From NCBI RefSeq assembly GCF_003335585.1, contig NZ_QBFD01000046.1:648679-712678 (forward strand): a stretch of DNA of 64,000 nucleotides, in the 5' to 3' direction. Origin of the DNA: Sulfitobacter sp. DFL-14 (GTDB lineage Bacteria; Pseudomonadota; Alphaproteobacteria; Rhodobacterales; Rhodobacteraceae). Below are positions 1 to 9,191 of the stretch, piece by piece; within the stretch, counting starts at the first letter, position 1; the number at the start of each line of letters is the position of its first letter. The notes under the pieces were generated by a model. It did no database searches. It had not been told where the DNA came from and saw only the letters and a list, made by a program, of their open reading frames with translations. A program made the position numbers and the translations under genes.

Positions 1-63
1 AAGGTCGCGAACACGGGGGTGGCCGAGGCACATAAAGCATAAAGGTTCTGTCATCAAAACAAG

Positions 64-91
64 TCACCCGCCGCCGATTGGCGGCGGGTGA
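64..91 (-). terminator. Rho-independent terminator of rpsU
   Basis: A perfect 12-bp inverted repeat (TCACCCGCCGCC paired with GGCGGCGGGTGA) surrounds a GATT loop. On the minus strand it is followed by a T-rich stretch (CTTGTTTTG). It lies about 30 bases beyond the rpsU stop codon, as expected for its transcription terminator. Confidence 0.75.
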
Positions 92-118
92 GGCGCCGTT
101 CACCAAGAAGGCGCAAGA

Positions 119-322
119 TTACATGCCTTCACGTTCCAATTTCTTACGCGCCAACTTGCGCGCGCGGCGTATCGCTTCTGCTTGCTGTCGGGCTTTCTTC
201 TCAGACGGTTTCTCGAAATGCTGCTTGAGCTTCATTTCACGGAACACGCCTTCGCCCTGAAGCTTTTTCTTCAAAACCCGAAGGGCTTGATCAACATTGT
301 TGTCGCGGACACTAACCTGCAT
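119..322 (-). CDS. rpsU: 30S ribosomal protein S21
   Basis: This 67-residue basic protein is ribosomal protein S21, a small-subunit protein needed for efficient translation initiation. It begins MQVSVRDNNVDQALRVLKKK and carries the family's GVFREMK block and an Arg/Lys-rich C-terminal helix (RRARKLARKK). I start it at the ATG at 322 rather than the ATG 11 codons upstream, because 322 has a good GGGAG ribosome binding site and gives the usual family length of 65-70 residues. It is a single-gene unit with its own terminator downstream. Confidence 0.95.
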   Translation of the reverse strand: MQVSVRDNNVDQALRVLKKKLQGEGVFREMKLKQHFEKPSEKKARQQAEAIRRARKLARKKLEREGM

Positions 323-354
323 GTGGCTCCCACCATCATTTATTAATAGACGCA

Positions 355-384
355 AAATAAATGACAGGAATCCGCCGGTGGCAA
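355..384 (-). promoter_or_regulatory. Possible sigma-70 promoter of rpsU
   Basis: On the minus strand there is TTGCCA (379-384), an 18-base spacer and TTATTT (355-360), about 33 bases before the rpsU start codon. The -35 box is a fair match to the housekeeping consensus and the -10 is weak. The call rests on position and motif only. Confidence 0.3.
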
Positions 385-893
385 GAGAATTAAGCGCTGC
401 TCCAGCAATGTACAGCGTCTAGAATCTGGTTGAGTACATATATTCGCAGTGATTTTCGTCAAAATCCGCTTGGGGGATCAGTTTGCGAAAGGGTCTTGTC
501 CATTATCAAATATATCCACACGTCCTGATATATGGATAAGAATTTTGCTCTCGGCGCGTTACAGCAAACACTTGCAAAGCCACACCGGGCGTGACGTTCA
601 AAGGGAAATGGCTGCCACCCTGTGATCCTGTGATCCTGTGATCCTTAAGGCGCGATGGCCCTAGGCGTTCAGGCGCGACATCTGATGGGTTGGATCAAGT
701 TTGAATCTTTCTGGCTCTGAAGCCCATATCTTGCAGATGAATTCGTATGGTCTGTTCCCTGCAGCTGTTTTGATTGCCATCGGGGCGGCGGTGTTTCAGG
801 TCAAACAGGTAAAAGAACAGACACGCGGTGATTGGCCGACAATACCTGGGGTGATACCCTTTACGACAACTGAGGCAATCACTTGAGGGTTAC
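385..893. other. Gene-poor gap between rpsU and the AraC gene
   Basis: I find no convincing gene here. A 61-codon frame at 701-886 has no ribosome binding site and no recognisable product. The stretch holds a tandem repeat (621-644) and a loose inverted repeat, TATCCA (513-518) with TGGATA (533-538). It presumably carries the divergent promoters of rpsU and the AraC gene. Confidence 0.5.
621..644. repeat. Three tandem copies of an 8-bp unit
   Basis: TGTGATCC is repeated three times without interruption in the gap upstream of the AraC regulator. Such short tandem repeats can vary by slippage. No role can be assigned. Confidence 0.8.
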
Positions 894-1691
894 ATGCTGA
901 CGTCGCGCCGACCGAAATATGCGCCTCTGCGGCGTGTTGTTGAACGGCTCTGGTGTGTCACGGACAGCGGCGCACTTGGGTATGAGACACTGTTGCCCTC
1001 CGGCAAGGCTCAGATCATCTTCAGCCTGTCGGACCTCGCGCTGGCCACCCATGACCCCTGGGCGGACGCGCCTCCGCCGCCGAGCCTCCAGGTGCTTCAG
1101 GGGCCCTCCTCCCGCCCGCGGCGCATTACGCGCGAACCGCAGGTCGCGCTGTGCGGCGCCAGCTTCCATGCCGGCGGTGCCGCGGCGCTGTTCAGCAGGA
1201 TCGACAAGACGGCGGACCGGGTCATCGCCCTCAGTCGGTTCTGGGGCGCAGATGCCGCATGGCTGGGCCAGGGCCTGCGCCAGCGCGACAACCACAGCGC
1301 GCGGCTTGACCTGCTTGAAAATGAGGTCACCCGGCGCCTGAACATTCCGCCGGATCTGGCCCTGTTGCGCCGCGGCCTGCGGCTTTTGAAATCTGGCGCA
1401 TCGATGAGCGAGACCTGCGCAGAACTCGACTGTTCGCCTTACGTGTTCAGAACCCTGTTTCGCAGGTACGTTGGGTTCACCCCAAAACACTACCTCAGGA
1501 TCGAAAGGTTTCGACAGGCCGCGCGCAACCTGTCACCCAAGGCGGCGCTGGCAGATGTGGCCTTTGACGCGCAGTTTGCCGACCAGCCCCACATGACACG
1601 CGAAGTGGAACATTTTGCCAAGATGACACCGGGCCGGTTGCGCGCCTGTCCCCGCATGCATCCCGGCCATGTACCGGAAGATCAGACTTAA
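894..1691 (+). CDS. AraC-family transcriptional regulator
   Basis: This 265-residue protein has an N-terminal ligand-type domain of the DUF6597 kind (LRRVVERLWCVTDSG then ETLLPSGKAQIIFSL) and a C-terminal AraC double helix-turn-helix (about residues 165-250). The C-terminal part includes the characteristic GFTPKHYLRIERFRQAARN block and a second helix around ALADVAFDAQFADQPHM. The ATG at 894 follows a GAGGGT ribosome binding site. It is encoded just upstream of two VOC proteins in the same direction and may control them, but no operator was identified. Its ligand is unknown. Confidence 0.85.
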   Translation: MLTSRRPKYAPLRRVVERLWCVTDSGALGYETLLPSGKAQIIFSLSDLALATHDPWADAPPPPSLQVLQGPSSRPRRITREPQVALCGASFHAGGAAALFSRIDKTADRVIALSRFWGADAAWLGQGLRQRDNHSARLDLLENEVTRRLNIPPDLALLRRGLRLLKSGASMSETCAELDCSPYVFRTLFRRYVGFTPKHYLRIERFRQAARNLSPKAALADVAFDAQFADQPHMTREVEHFAKMTPGRLRACPRMHPGHVPEDQT

Positions 1692-1761
1692 CTTTCGTTC
1701 AAGACCTGCATGGTGCGGGGCAGATATTGTACCCGCGATCCCCCCTGACAGGAGAAACAGG

Positions 1762-2163
1762 ATGACTCTGCCTCTTTCCAACGACGGCTTTCTCAGGCTG
1801 GTTGTGCGCAACGCCGACGCCGCCATCACCTTTGTTCAAGACGCACTCGGCGCCAGGCTTGTCGAACGCTTTGCCGATGCTAATGGCCGCGTGGTCCATT
1901 CCCGGTTATCGCTGGGTAGCCTGGCCATTTCGCTGGTCGACGAAGTGCCGGACTGGGGTTGGCACTCGCCCCATTCGCTTGGCGGATCGCCGGTTCTGAT
2001 CCACCTTGGCTTTGACTCCTGCGATCTGGTTGCAGACCACATGGTTGCGCTGGGGGCAGAGATCGTCATTGCTATCGAGGATCGCCCTTATGGCAAACGC
2101 GAAGGGCGCCTGCGCGATCCCTTTGGCCACCTATGGGTGTTGAGCCAAGAGCTACCGGCATGA
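1762..2163 (+). CDS. VOC-family (glyoxalase/PhnB-like) protein
   Basis: This 133-residue protein has the paired beta-alpha-beta-beta-beta layout of the vicinal oxygen chelate fold. It opens with FLRLVVRNADAAITFVQDALGA and ends with RLRDPFGHLWVLSQ, the common PhnB/glyoxalase C-terminal signature. The substrate is not predictable. I chose the ATG at 1762 because an AGGAGA ribosome binding site precedes it; the reading frame extends 31 codons further upstream without support. Its stop codon overlaps the start of the next VOC gene by four bases, so the two are translationally coupled. Confidence 0.8.
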   Translation: MTLPLSNDGFLRLVVRNADAAITFVQDALGARLVERFADANGRVVHSRLSLGSLAISLVDEVPDWGWHSPHSLGGSPVLIHLGFDSCDLVADHMVALGAEIVIAIEDRPYGKREGRLRDPFGHLWVLSQELPA

Positions 2164-2513
2164 CCGTTCTGCGCATCGTCGCCAATCTCGCCGCAGATCC
2201 GGTTCAAAATGTGCAGAAATTCTACGCCGATCTGTTTGACCTTGATCTGGTCATGGACCACGGGTGGATTGTCACATTGGCCTCCGAGGAAACCGCGATG
2301 GTTCAGATCAGCATCGCAACCCAGGGCGGCTCTGGCACAGATGCGCCGGACCTCTCGATTGAGGTCGATGATGTTGACGATGTGCATCGGCGCGCCACCG
2401 GCATGGGTTGTGAAATCACCTATCCTCTTACGGATGAACCATGGGGCGTCAGGCGGTTTTATCTGTCTGACCCGACGGGCAGGACCCTCAACGTGCTGTC
2501 GCATCGCGTATAG
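2160..2513 (+). CDS. VOC-family (glyoxalase/bleomycin-resistance-like) protein
   Basis: This 117-residue VOC protein starts MTVLRIVANLAADPVQNVQK and ends with a WGVRRFYLSDPTGRTLNVLSH block, where the D-P-x-G-x turn and the following strand are typical. The start is placed at the ATG of an ATGA overlap with the upstream VOC gene. The pair may act as a heterodimer or on related substrates, but that is inference. No promoter of its own is visible. Confidence 0.8.
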   Translation: MTVLRIVANLAADPVQNVQKFYADLFDLDLVMDHGWIVTLASEETAMVQISIATQGGSGTDAPDLSIEVDDVDDVHRRATGMGCEITYPLTDEPWGVRRFYLSDPTGRTLNVLSHRV

Positions 2514-2734
2514 CGCCGCTTGAAATGCCTCCGATCACGCACCGCGGTTGAGATCTTGCTATGGCGTGGACGCCATCGAGAGAGAACATCCACGCCGTAA
2601 ACTAAACCCACCTACATTGCTTACGGATCCCCGGTAGAGCAGTTACGGTGCAATCCCCAGCGATATCTTCAGCGCAGAATTTTAGAGATGGCCCCGACAA
2701 TGGAGCCATCCTTTTCTACTTTGCACGTCACGTT

Positions 2735-4363
2735 TCAGCCGATCAAGTGAATGTCGTGCAGGTCGAGTTGGTAGAACGGGTGCACGTCGACATTGGCAAA
2801 CTTGCCGTTGGAGTGGTTGAATACCGACCGCCAGTAGGCTTGGATGACAACGCCCTCGTCCTGCATGATCTTTTCGATCTTTGCCATGATCTCGCGCCGC
2901 GCATCGGCATCAGCGATCGAAAGACCTTGTTCAAGCAAACTATCGAATTCGGCATTTGAGAAGGCAGATTCGTTCCACGCCGCGCCGGACTTATAGGCCA
3001 GCGCCATGATCTGGATACCCAGCGGACGCGGGCCCCATTCGGTGGCGGAGAAAGGATATTTCGTCCAGTCGTTCCAGAACGTCGCGCCAGGCAAGATGGT
3101 CCGCTTCACATTCAGCCCGGCGTCTCGCATCTGCGCCGCAACGACATCGCAGGTGTTCTTCTGCCAATCGGTGTCGACAGAGATGATCTCGAACTCCGTG
3201 TCCGCGTGGCCTGCCTCGGCCACCATGGCCGCGCCCTCGGCTGCATCGAACTCAAGCGGGGGCAATTCGGCGTATTCGGGGTGTACCGGGCAGACATGGT
3301 GGTTTTCACCTATCAAACCAAGCCCACCAATTCCGAGTTCCAGCACCTTGGCATTGTCGACGGTCATCTGAATGCCGCGCCGGACCTCGCGATTGTCGTA
3401 GGGCGCCGACAGCTGGTTGAACCGAACCGCAAGAGTGTTGGCGGTGACGACGTTGCTCGGTGTCCATCCAATCCCATTGAACACGTCGACATAGTCGCTG
3501 TCGGTGCGGTAGGTCAGATCAATCTCGTCGCTTTCGGCGGCTGAGACAAGGGCGGATTGGTCCGTTCCAAGATCGATGAACTCGATCCGGTCGAGCCAGC
3601 CGCCCTCGCGCCAGTATTCATGGTCCGGGTTGCGCACGAGCACACCTTTCACACCAACCTCATAGCTTTCGGGCAGATAAGCGCCAGTGCCAATTGGGCT
3701 GTCCACCGGATTGCTGCCGCCGACAAAACTGCGGTGAACAACGGCTGCGGGGTAGTCCGAAAGGGCGGCCATGATGCTGATATCGGGGCTGTTGAGGTTG
3801 AGTTGCACTGTCGTGTCATCGACTGCCACCACGGCCCCTTCGCGCAGCATCTTCGTCTCCGAGTTTTGGAGCGCCGCGACCCGCGACGCCATCGAGTTGC
3901 CCTCGACGGTGCCATCGGCCCAAAGCATGAAGTTGTGCATCAGATCCTCAGATGTGAATGCATCGCCGTTGTTCCAAGTGACGCCCGGCCGCAGTTTCAA
4001 CGTGTACTGCGTCGCGTTGTCGTTGGCTTCCCACGATTCAATCAGGCCGCCGGTCACGCTGCCGTCGCGATTGAACAGCGTCAGATAGTCGAGCCAGCCA
4101 CGGCAGAAGTTGGCGTATTCGGTCCAGTCCCACAGGCGCGGTTCTTTCATTGCCTTGGTTTCCATGTTCACCCGCAATGTCCCGCCCTTGCTGGCCTGAG
4201 CATGCGCAGGCGTGGGCATGGCGACCCCGATCAGCCCGTAGGCCGCCGTGGCACTGACACCCAGCATCGTTGCGCGCGAAAGGAACTCACGTCTCGAGAG
4301 CTGGCCGGATTGATATTCTGCGGCGTACGCCTGTACCGCGGGATGCAGTGTTTCAGACTTCAT
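2735..4363 (-). CDS. ABC-transporter substrate-binding protein, family 5, Tat-exported
   Basis: This 542-residue periplasmic binding protein belongs to the peptide/nickel/opine group (SBP_bac_5). A twin-arginine signal (SRREFL near residue 24, a hydrophobic stretch, then AHAQ) marks Tat export. The mature part shows family blocks such as LKLRPGVTWNNGDAFTSEDL. The ATG at 4363 has a GGGAG ribosome binding site; an ATG 13 codons upstream lacks support. No permease or ATPase gene is adjacent, so it is an orphan here. It is divergent from the FAD/GcvT-MttB operon across a palindromic operator candidate, which suggests it captures a related methylated amine or small peptide. Confidence 0.88.
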   Translation of the reverse strand: MKSETLHPAVQAYAAEYQSGQLSRREFLSRATMLGVSATAAYGLIGVAMPTPAHAQASKGGTLRVNMETKAMKEPRLWDWTEYANFCRGWLDYLTLFNRDGSVTGGLIESWEANDNATQYTLKLRPGVTWNNGDAFTSEDLMHNFMLWADGTVEGNSMASRVAALQNSETKMLREGAVVAVDDTTVQLNLNSPDISIMAALSDYPAAVVHRSFVGGSNPVDSPIGTGAYLPESYEVGVKGVLVRNPDHEYWREGGWLDRIEFIDLGTDQSALVSAAESDEIDLTYRTDSDYVDVFNGIGWTPSNVVTANTLAVRFNQLSAPYDNREVRRGIQMTVDNAKVLELGIGGLGLIGENHHVCPVHPEYAELPPLEFDAAEGAAMVAEAGHADTEFEIISVDTDWQKNTCDVVAAQMRDAGLNVKRTILPGATFWNDWTKYPFSATEWGPRPLGIQIMALAYKSGAAWNESAFSNAEFDSLLEQGLSIADADARREIMAKIEKIMQDEGVVIQAYWRSVFNHSNGKFANVDVHPFYQLDLHDIHLIG

Positions 4364-4424
4364 TTTCGATCTCCCTACCGATGTTGTTCTGGCATTCCTC
4401 ATCTGGGCTCAGCCATCGTTGTTC

Positions 4425-4482
4425 TTGACGTGGACAATAGTGTCCAATAGTTCTTCCCACTAAGAGACATAAGTGTCCAATA
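4425..4482. promoter_or_regulatory. Promoter/operator of the demethylase operon
   Basis: TTGACG (4425-4430) is a good -35 box. The 17-base spacer holds a perfect palindrome, TGGACA-ATAG-TGTCCA (4431-4446), and a weak -10 follows. An 11-base direct repeat, AGTGTCCAATA, occurs at 4439-4449 and again at 4472-4482, three helical turns apart. An operator inside the promoter spacer is a classic repressor arrangement. The TetR-type protein encoded at the end of this operon is the obvious candidate to bind it. Confidence 0.55.
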
Positions 4483-4538
4483 TGCAAGCTGTGAATCATC
4501 CGGCCGACGCGCGCCACGTAAATTCCGAGGAGAACACA

Positions 4539-6971
4539 TTGAAGTCTCATTACCGTGCCGTTGTTATTGGTGGAGGCGTTGTTGGTGCTTCTGTGTTGTA
4601 TCATCTGGCAAAATTCGGCTGGAACGATGTCTGCCTTATCGAACGCAAGGTGCTGACGGCCGGCTCCAGCTGGCACGCGGCTGGTGGCTTTCACGCGCTG
4701 AACGCGGATCCCAACATCGCCAGCCTTCAGTCCTATACCATCGATTTGCTGAGCGAGATCGAAAAGGAATCGGGTCAGTCCGTGGGCATGCACATGACCG
4801 GCGGCATGACGTTGGCGGGCACGCCCGACCGCTGGGAATGGCTACAATCTGCATATCGCACGTTCCAGTCAATCGGCATCGACGACGTTCGACTGATCAC
4901 CGCGCAGGAAGCCGGAATGTTGAATCCACTGCTGTCCACTCATGGCATTCTCGGTGGCATGTATGCGGACCGCGAAGGCTATGTGGACACCACGGGCACG
5001 GTGCATGCCTATGCCGGGGCCGCCAGAAAGCGCGGCGCCGAAGTGATCGAGAACAATCGCGTGCTGGAGCTGGTTCAGACCACCGATGGCTGGGATGTCG
5101 TCACCGAAAAGGGCACGGTCCACACCGAGCATGTCATCAACGCAGCGGGTCTATGGGCCAAGCAGGTGGGGCGCATGGCGGGAATCGAATTGCCGGTGTC
5201 ACCGCTGAACCATCACTATCTGATTTCGGATAGCATCCCAGAAGTGGCCGCACTCGACCGCGAAATGCCGCTGACCGTGGACCTCGAAGGATTTACCTAC
5301 ATGCGTCAGGACCAGCAGGGGATGCTGCTTGGCATCTACGAGATCGACCACGAACACTGGATGATGGACGGTGCGCCGTGGGAATACGGGTTCGAATTAC
5401 AGCAAGAAGACACCGACCGCATCGAACGGGAGTTGACGCTCGGGTTTGAACGCTATCCAGCCTTGCAGAATGTGGGTGTCAGGACGTGGGTCAACGGCGC
5501 CTTTACCTTTGCGCCCGACGGCAACCCGCTGGTCGGGCCGGTACGTGGCAAGCCGGGATACTGGTGCGCCTGCGGGGTGATGGCCGGGTTCCTTCAGGGC
5601 GGCGGCGTGGGCAAGAGCCTGGCGGAATGGATCATTCACGGCGAGCCGGCCGCCGACGTCTTCGGCATGGATGTCGCCCGCTTTGGCCCCTATGCGGAGA
5701 ATAAGGAATACATCAAGCAGACCACCGGACAATTCTACACCCGCCGTTTCGTGATGACCTATCCCAACGAACAACTGCCGGCGGGGCGCCCGCTGAAAAA
5801 GGTGTCGGCCTATTCCGACATGTCGGCGGCGGGGTGCCGCTGGGGAGCAAGTTGGGGGCTGGAAGTGCCCTTGTATTTCGCGCCCTCCCCCGGCTTCGAA
5901 GAGACGCCCACTCTCAAACGCTCGAACGCTCACGACATCGTCGCCGCCGAATGCAATGCGGTGCGCGAGGCGGTCGGGCTGCTCGACATCTCGGGCTTCT
6001 CACGGTTCGAGGTATCGGGCCCCGGGGCCGAGGCATGGCTCAACCGGATTCTGGCGTCTAAACTGCCGATGCCCGGTCGGGCGAAACTGGCCCCGATGCT
6101 TAGCCCCGAGGGCAAGCTCAAGGGCGACCTGACCGTGTTCAACTGGGGTCCGGACTCGTCCGGCAACGCAACCACCTGGTGGATCATGGGCAGTTACTAC
6201 CTGCGTGAATGGCACATGCGCTGGTTCCAGGATCATATGGATGACGGCGTGACCCTGCGTGACATCGCTGACGCGACCGTGGGGTTCAGTCTGTCCGGGC
6301 CCAACAGTCTCAGGGTACTGGAACAGCTGACCGACGGGCCGATTGCCGATCTGCCGTTCATGGGCTGCGGCATCTTCGATATCGGATTGATCCGTGCCAA
6401 AGTCGGGCGGCTTTCGATTGCAGGTGAACTCGGCTATGAAATCCACTGTTCTGCTGCCGAACATATCACCCTGCGCGAAACCCTACTGGCGGCAGGCGCG
6501 GCTCTGGGTATCAAGGAGATCGGTTTCAACGCGATGCTCAGCCTGCGGCTGGAAAAGAGCTTTGGCATCTGGAACGCCGAATTCACACAAGGCTATACAC
6601 CTGGGCAAACTGGGATGGATCGCTGGATCGATTGGAACAAGACAGACTTCATCGGCCGTGAGGCAGCACTGGCCGAAAGGGACAGTGAAGGTCCGCAGAA
6701 AGTGATCGTAATGCTGGAAATTAGCGCAAGGGATGCAGATGCCAGCGGCTATGAGCCGGTCTGGAAAGATGGCGCGCTTGTGGGCTTCGTGACTTCGGGC
6801 GGCTATGGTCACACGGTTGGCAAATCGCTTGCGATGGCGATGATTGACAGGGGGGCTGCTGACGTGGGGACGGCATTGGCTGTGCACATCGTGGGGTCCG
6901 AATGCTCTGCGCAGGTGATCACGGCCTCGCCCTATGACCCGCAAGGCAACGCAATGCGAGGTGCATCATGA
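4539..6971 (+). CDS. FAD-dependent demethylating dehydrogenase with GcvT domain (dimethylglycine/sarcosine dehydrogenase type)
   Basis: This 810-residue enzyme joins an N-terminal DAO-type FAD domain (VVIGGGVVGASVLYHL near residue 8, SSWHAAGG around 45) to a C-terminal GcvT-like tetrahydrofolate-binding aminomethyltransferase region. Such enzymes oxidatively remove an N-methyl group from dimethylglycine, sarcosine or similar amines and pass the carbon to tetrahydrofolate. I place the start at the TTG at 4539: a GAGGAG ribosome binding site sits six bases upstream, and relatives begin M-K/R-x-HYR, as this would. An in-frame ATG at 4473 is possible but would lie inside the operator region. Its stop overlaps the next ATG. 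Confidence 0.88.
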   Translation: MKSHYRAVVIGGGVVGASVLYHLAKFGWNDVCLIERKVLTAGSSWHAAGGFHALNADPNIASLQSYTIDLLSEIEKESGQSVGMHMTGGMTLAGTPDRWEWLQSAYRTFQSIGIDDVRLITAQEAGMLNPLLSTHGILGGMYADREGYVDTTGTVHAYAGAARKRGAEVIENNRVLELVQTTDGWDVVTEKGTVHTEHVINAAGLWAKQVGRMAGIELPVSPLNHHYLISDSIPEVAALDREMPLTVDLEGFTYMRQDQQGMLLGIYEIDHEHWMMDGAPWEYGFELQQEDTDRIERELTLGFERYPALQNVGVRTWVNGAFTFAPDGNPLVGPVRGKPGYWCACGVMAGFLQGGGVGKSLAEWIIHGEPAADVFGMDVARFGPYAENKEYIKQTTGQFYTRRFVMTYPNEQLPAGRPLKKVSAYSDMSAAGCRWGASWGLEVPLYFAPSPGFEETPTLKRSNAHDIVAAECNAVREAVGLLDISGFSRFEVSGPGAEAWLNRILASKLPMPGRAKLAPMLSPEGKLKGDLTVFNWGPDSSGNATTWWIMGSYYLREWHMRWFQDHMDDGVTLRDIADATVGFSLSGPNSLRVLEQLTDGPIADLPFMGCGIFDIGLIRAKVGRLSIAGELGYEIHCSAAEHITLRETLLAAGAALGIKEIGFNAMLSLRLEKSFGIWNAEFTQGYTPGQTGMDRWIDWNKTDFIGREAALAERDSEGPQKVIVMLEISARDADASGYEPVWKDGALVGFVTSGGYGHTVGKSLAMAMIDRGAADVGTALAVHIVGSECSAQVITASPYDPQGNAMRGAS

Positions 6972-8518
6972 CGGTCGATACCCCGGCAGAGCCGCGCTCA
7001 AGGAAGCGGCGCGGTCGCGGCGATGGCACCCCGCCTGCGTCCAAACGGAATCCCAACTATCGCCAGTTACGCAACCCTTTCCCAGTCATGTCGGTCTTTT
7101 CAGACGACGAAGCCGCCAACATGCACGAAACCGCGCTTCGAATGCTCGAACAGCTGGGCATGCGCGTTCTGCTGCCCGAGGCGATCAAGATCTATTCTGC
7201 AGCCGGGGCGCGGGTCGAAGGCGACATGGTCTATATCGGGCGCGAGATCGTGGAGGCGGCACTTGCGAGCGCTCCGAGGTCCATCCATTGCCAAGCGGGA
7301 GCACCGGAGCGGGACATCGTGTTGGAACTGGGCGCGCTGGCGTTCCAGCCGGGTGCAGGCGCGCCCCATGCCACCGATCTGCGGCGCGGACGCCGCCCCG
7401 GATCGGCGCGGGATTTTACCGAATACACCCGCATCTCGCATCACTACGACGTCTTTCAGATGATGTCGCCCTCGGTTGAGCCGCAGGACGTCCCAACCCA
7501 TCTGCGCCACTACTTCACGCTGCTGACACAAGCGGAACGGACCGACAAATTTCCGTTCCTCTTCGCACGCGGCACGCCGCAGGCGCTGGATAATTTCGAG
7601 ATGCTGCGCATCGCGCGCGGCCTGTCGGAGGATGAGTTCAAGGCAGGCACCCATGCCTATACAATCATCAACACCAACTCGCCCCGGACCCTCGATATCC
7701 CGATGGCGCAAGGCCTGATCGACTTTGCCCGCCATGGGCAGTTGTCCATTGTCACACCTTTCACGCTGATGGGGGCGATGGCGCCCATCACGGTCGCGGG
7801 GGCGATCACGCTGTCCCATGCAGAATGTCTCGCGGCCATAACGCTGACGCAACTGGTCAAGCCCGGTGCGCCGGTATGCTATGGAACCTTTACCTCGAAC
7901 GTCGACATGAAGTCCGGCGCGCCTGCCTTTGGTACTCCGACACATTTTCAGGCGTCACTGGCTGCGGGTCAGATGGCACGGATGCTGGGGCTGCCCTGGC
8001 GGTCGGCGGCGGGGTCTGCGTCGAACGTCAATGACGTGCAGGCCGCGAACGAGAACCAGATGGGGCTATGGGGTTGTCTGCTGTCCGGTGCGACGGTCAT
8101 CATCCACTCGGCAGGCTGGCTCGAAGGCGGGCTAACGGTATCCTACGAAAAGATCGTGACGGACGTCGAAGTGCTGAACATGGTGGCCGAGCTTTGCGCG
8201 GGCAACAAGGCGGGCACGGATGAGATCGGCTTTGTCAACGCGTTGTCACATGTCGCTCCGTCGGGCCATTTCTTTGCCACGCCGCAAACAATGGAGCGGT
8301 ACAATACCGAGTTCTACGAACCCGTCGTGCATGACTACGCGAACTTTGGGACATGGACAGAACGCGGGGCGCGCGATGCCAACACCCGTGCGACGGACGT
8401 CTGGGAAAGCATTCTTGCCAGGCCGGAACAGATGATGACTACGCCCGACCGGCTGGATAAGCTGCGCGCCTTCATCGACAAACGCACCGCCGAGGGCGGC
8501 GCACCACCGGAGAGTTGA
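6968..8518 (+). CDS. MttB-family methyltransferase (non-pyrrolysine)
   Basis: This 516-residue protein belongs to the trimethylamine methyltransferase (MttB/COG5598) superfamily. The frame has no internal amber codon, so it is of the non-pyrrolysine branch, whose studied members demethylate quaternary amines such as glycine betaine. Family blocks include NPFPVMSVFSDDEAANMHE, GTHAYTIINTNSPRTLD and NMGLWGCLLSGA-like stretches (QMGLWGCLLSGA). It overlaps the FAD/GcvT gene by ATGA. The pair suggests successive methyl removal from a quaternary or tertiary amine, with carbon passing to folate. The exact substrate cannot be read from sequence. Confidence 0.88.
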   Translation: MTVDTPAEPRSRKRRGRGDGTPPASKRNPNYRQLRNPFPVMSVFSDDEAANMHETALRMLEQLGMRVLLPEAIKIYSAAGARVEGDMVYIGREIVEAALASAPRSIHCQAGAPERDIVLELGALAFQPGAGAPHATDLRRGRRPGSARDFTEYTRISHHYDVFQMMSPSVEPQDVPTHLRHYFTLLTQAERTDKFPFLFARGTPQALDNFEMLRIARGLSEDEFKAGTHAYTIINTNSPRTLDIPMAQGLIDFARHGQLSIVTPFTLMGAMAPITVAGAITLSHAECLAAITLTQLVKPGAPVCYGTFTSNVDMKSGAPAFGTPTHFQASLAAGQMARMLGLPWRSAAGSASNVNDVQAANENQMGLWGCLLSGATVIIHSAGWLEGGLTVSYEKIVTDVEVLNMVAELCAGNKAGTDEIGFVNALSHVAPSGHFFATPQTMERYNTEFYEPVVHDYANFGTWTERGARDANTRATDVWESILARPEQMMTTPDRLDKLRAFIDKRTAEGGAPPES

Positions 8519-8522
8519 CACG

Positions 8523-9191
8523 ATGGCACGCATCACACCCCTGTTGCACCGCGATGACCCGGAAAAGGAACCGCTCGTCGGGCATGTGAAAGTCACGCGC
8601 GAGGATTGGCTGAACGTCGCGCGCGATGTGCTGGTCAGCGACGGCGTGGCCGAGGTCAAGGTGCAGGCGCTCGGCGCGCGGCTGGAGGTGTCCCGCTCCA
8701 GCTTTTACGGCTATTTCAAGAGCCGAAAGCACCTGCTCGACGACCTGCTGGACGATTGGGAGAACCGCAATACGCGCACGATTGTCGAAAGCGTGCACGC
8801 GCCTGCCGCCTCGATCAGCGAAGGGGTCTGCAACTTCTTTCGCAGTTTTCTCGATCCCGACCTCTTTGATCGCGGGCTTGATTTCGCGGTCCGGGAATGG
8901 TCGCGCCGCGACGGGGCCGTGCGCCAGCGCATCGACGCCGCCGATGCAACGCGGTTGCGCGCCGTCAGCGCCATGTTTGAGCGTTTCGGCTACCCCGAGC
9001 ACGATGCCGATACCCGCGCACGGATTCTCTACTTCATGCAGCTTGGGTATCACGCGCTGGAGGTTCGCGAACCGATGGAAGCCCGATTGGGTCGGATCGA
9101 AGGCTATCTGCGCGGTTTCACGGGGTCCGATCCGGACGCCGGCGCGGTCGCCGAGTTTCGCGGTTTCGTCGAAAGGCTGAACCTGCCGTGA
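8523..9191 (+). CDS. TetR-family transcriptional regulator
   Basis: This 222-residue protein has an N-terminal TetR helix-turn-helix (about residues 25-72: WLNVARDVLVSDG, then VQALGARLEVSRSSFYGYFKSR) and a long helical ligand-binding C-terminal domain. It starts four bases after the MttB stop, so it is the third gene of the operon and probably its own repressor. The likely target is the palindrome in the promoter spacer at 4431-4446. The last bases overlap the GTG of a decayed soxB reading frame, so the operon once continued. Confidence 0.88.
   Translation: MARITPLLHRDDPEKEPLVGHVKVTREDWLNVARDVLVSDGVAEVKVQALGARLEVSRSSFYGYFKSRKHLLDDLLDDWENRNTRTIVESVHAPAASISEGVCNFFRSFLDPDLFDRGLDFAVREWSRRDGAVRQRIDAADATRLRAVSAMFERFGYPEHDADTRARILYFMQLGYHALEVREPMEARLGRIEGYLRGFTGSDPDAGAVAEFRGFVERLNLP

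Noticed and set aside
513..538. TATCCA-N14-TGGATA inverted repeat upstream of rpsU
   Set aside because: Short arms in an AT-rich stretch and no associated gene or regulator; could be chance.
701..886. 61-codon frame upstream of the AraC gene
   Set aside because: No ribosome binding site, no recognisable sequence, and it lies in a promoter-like gap.
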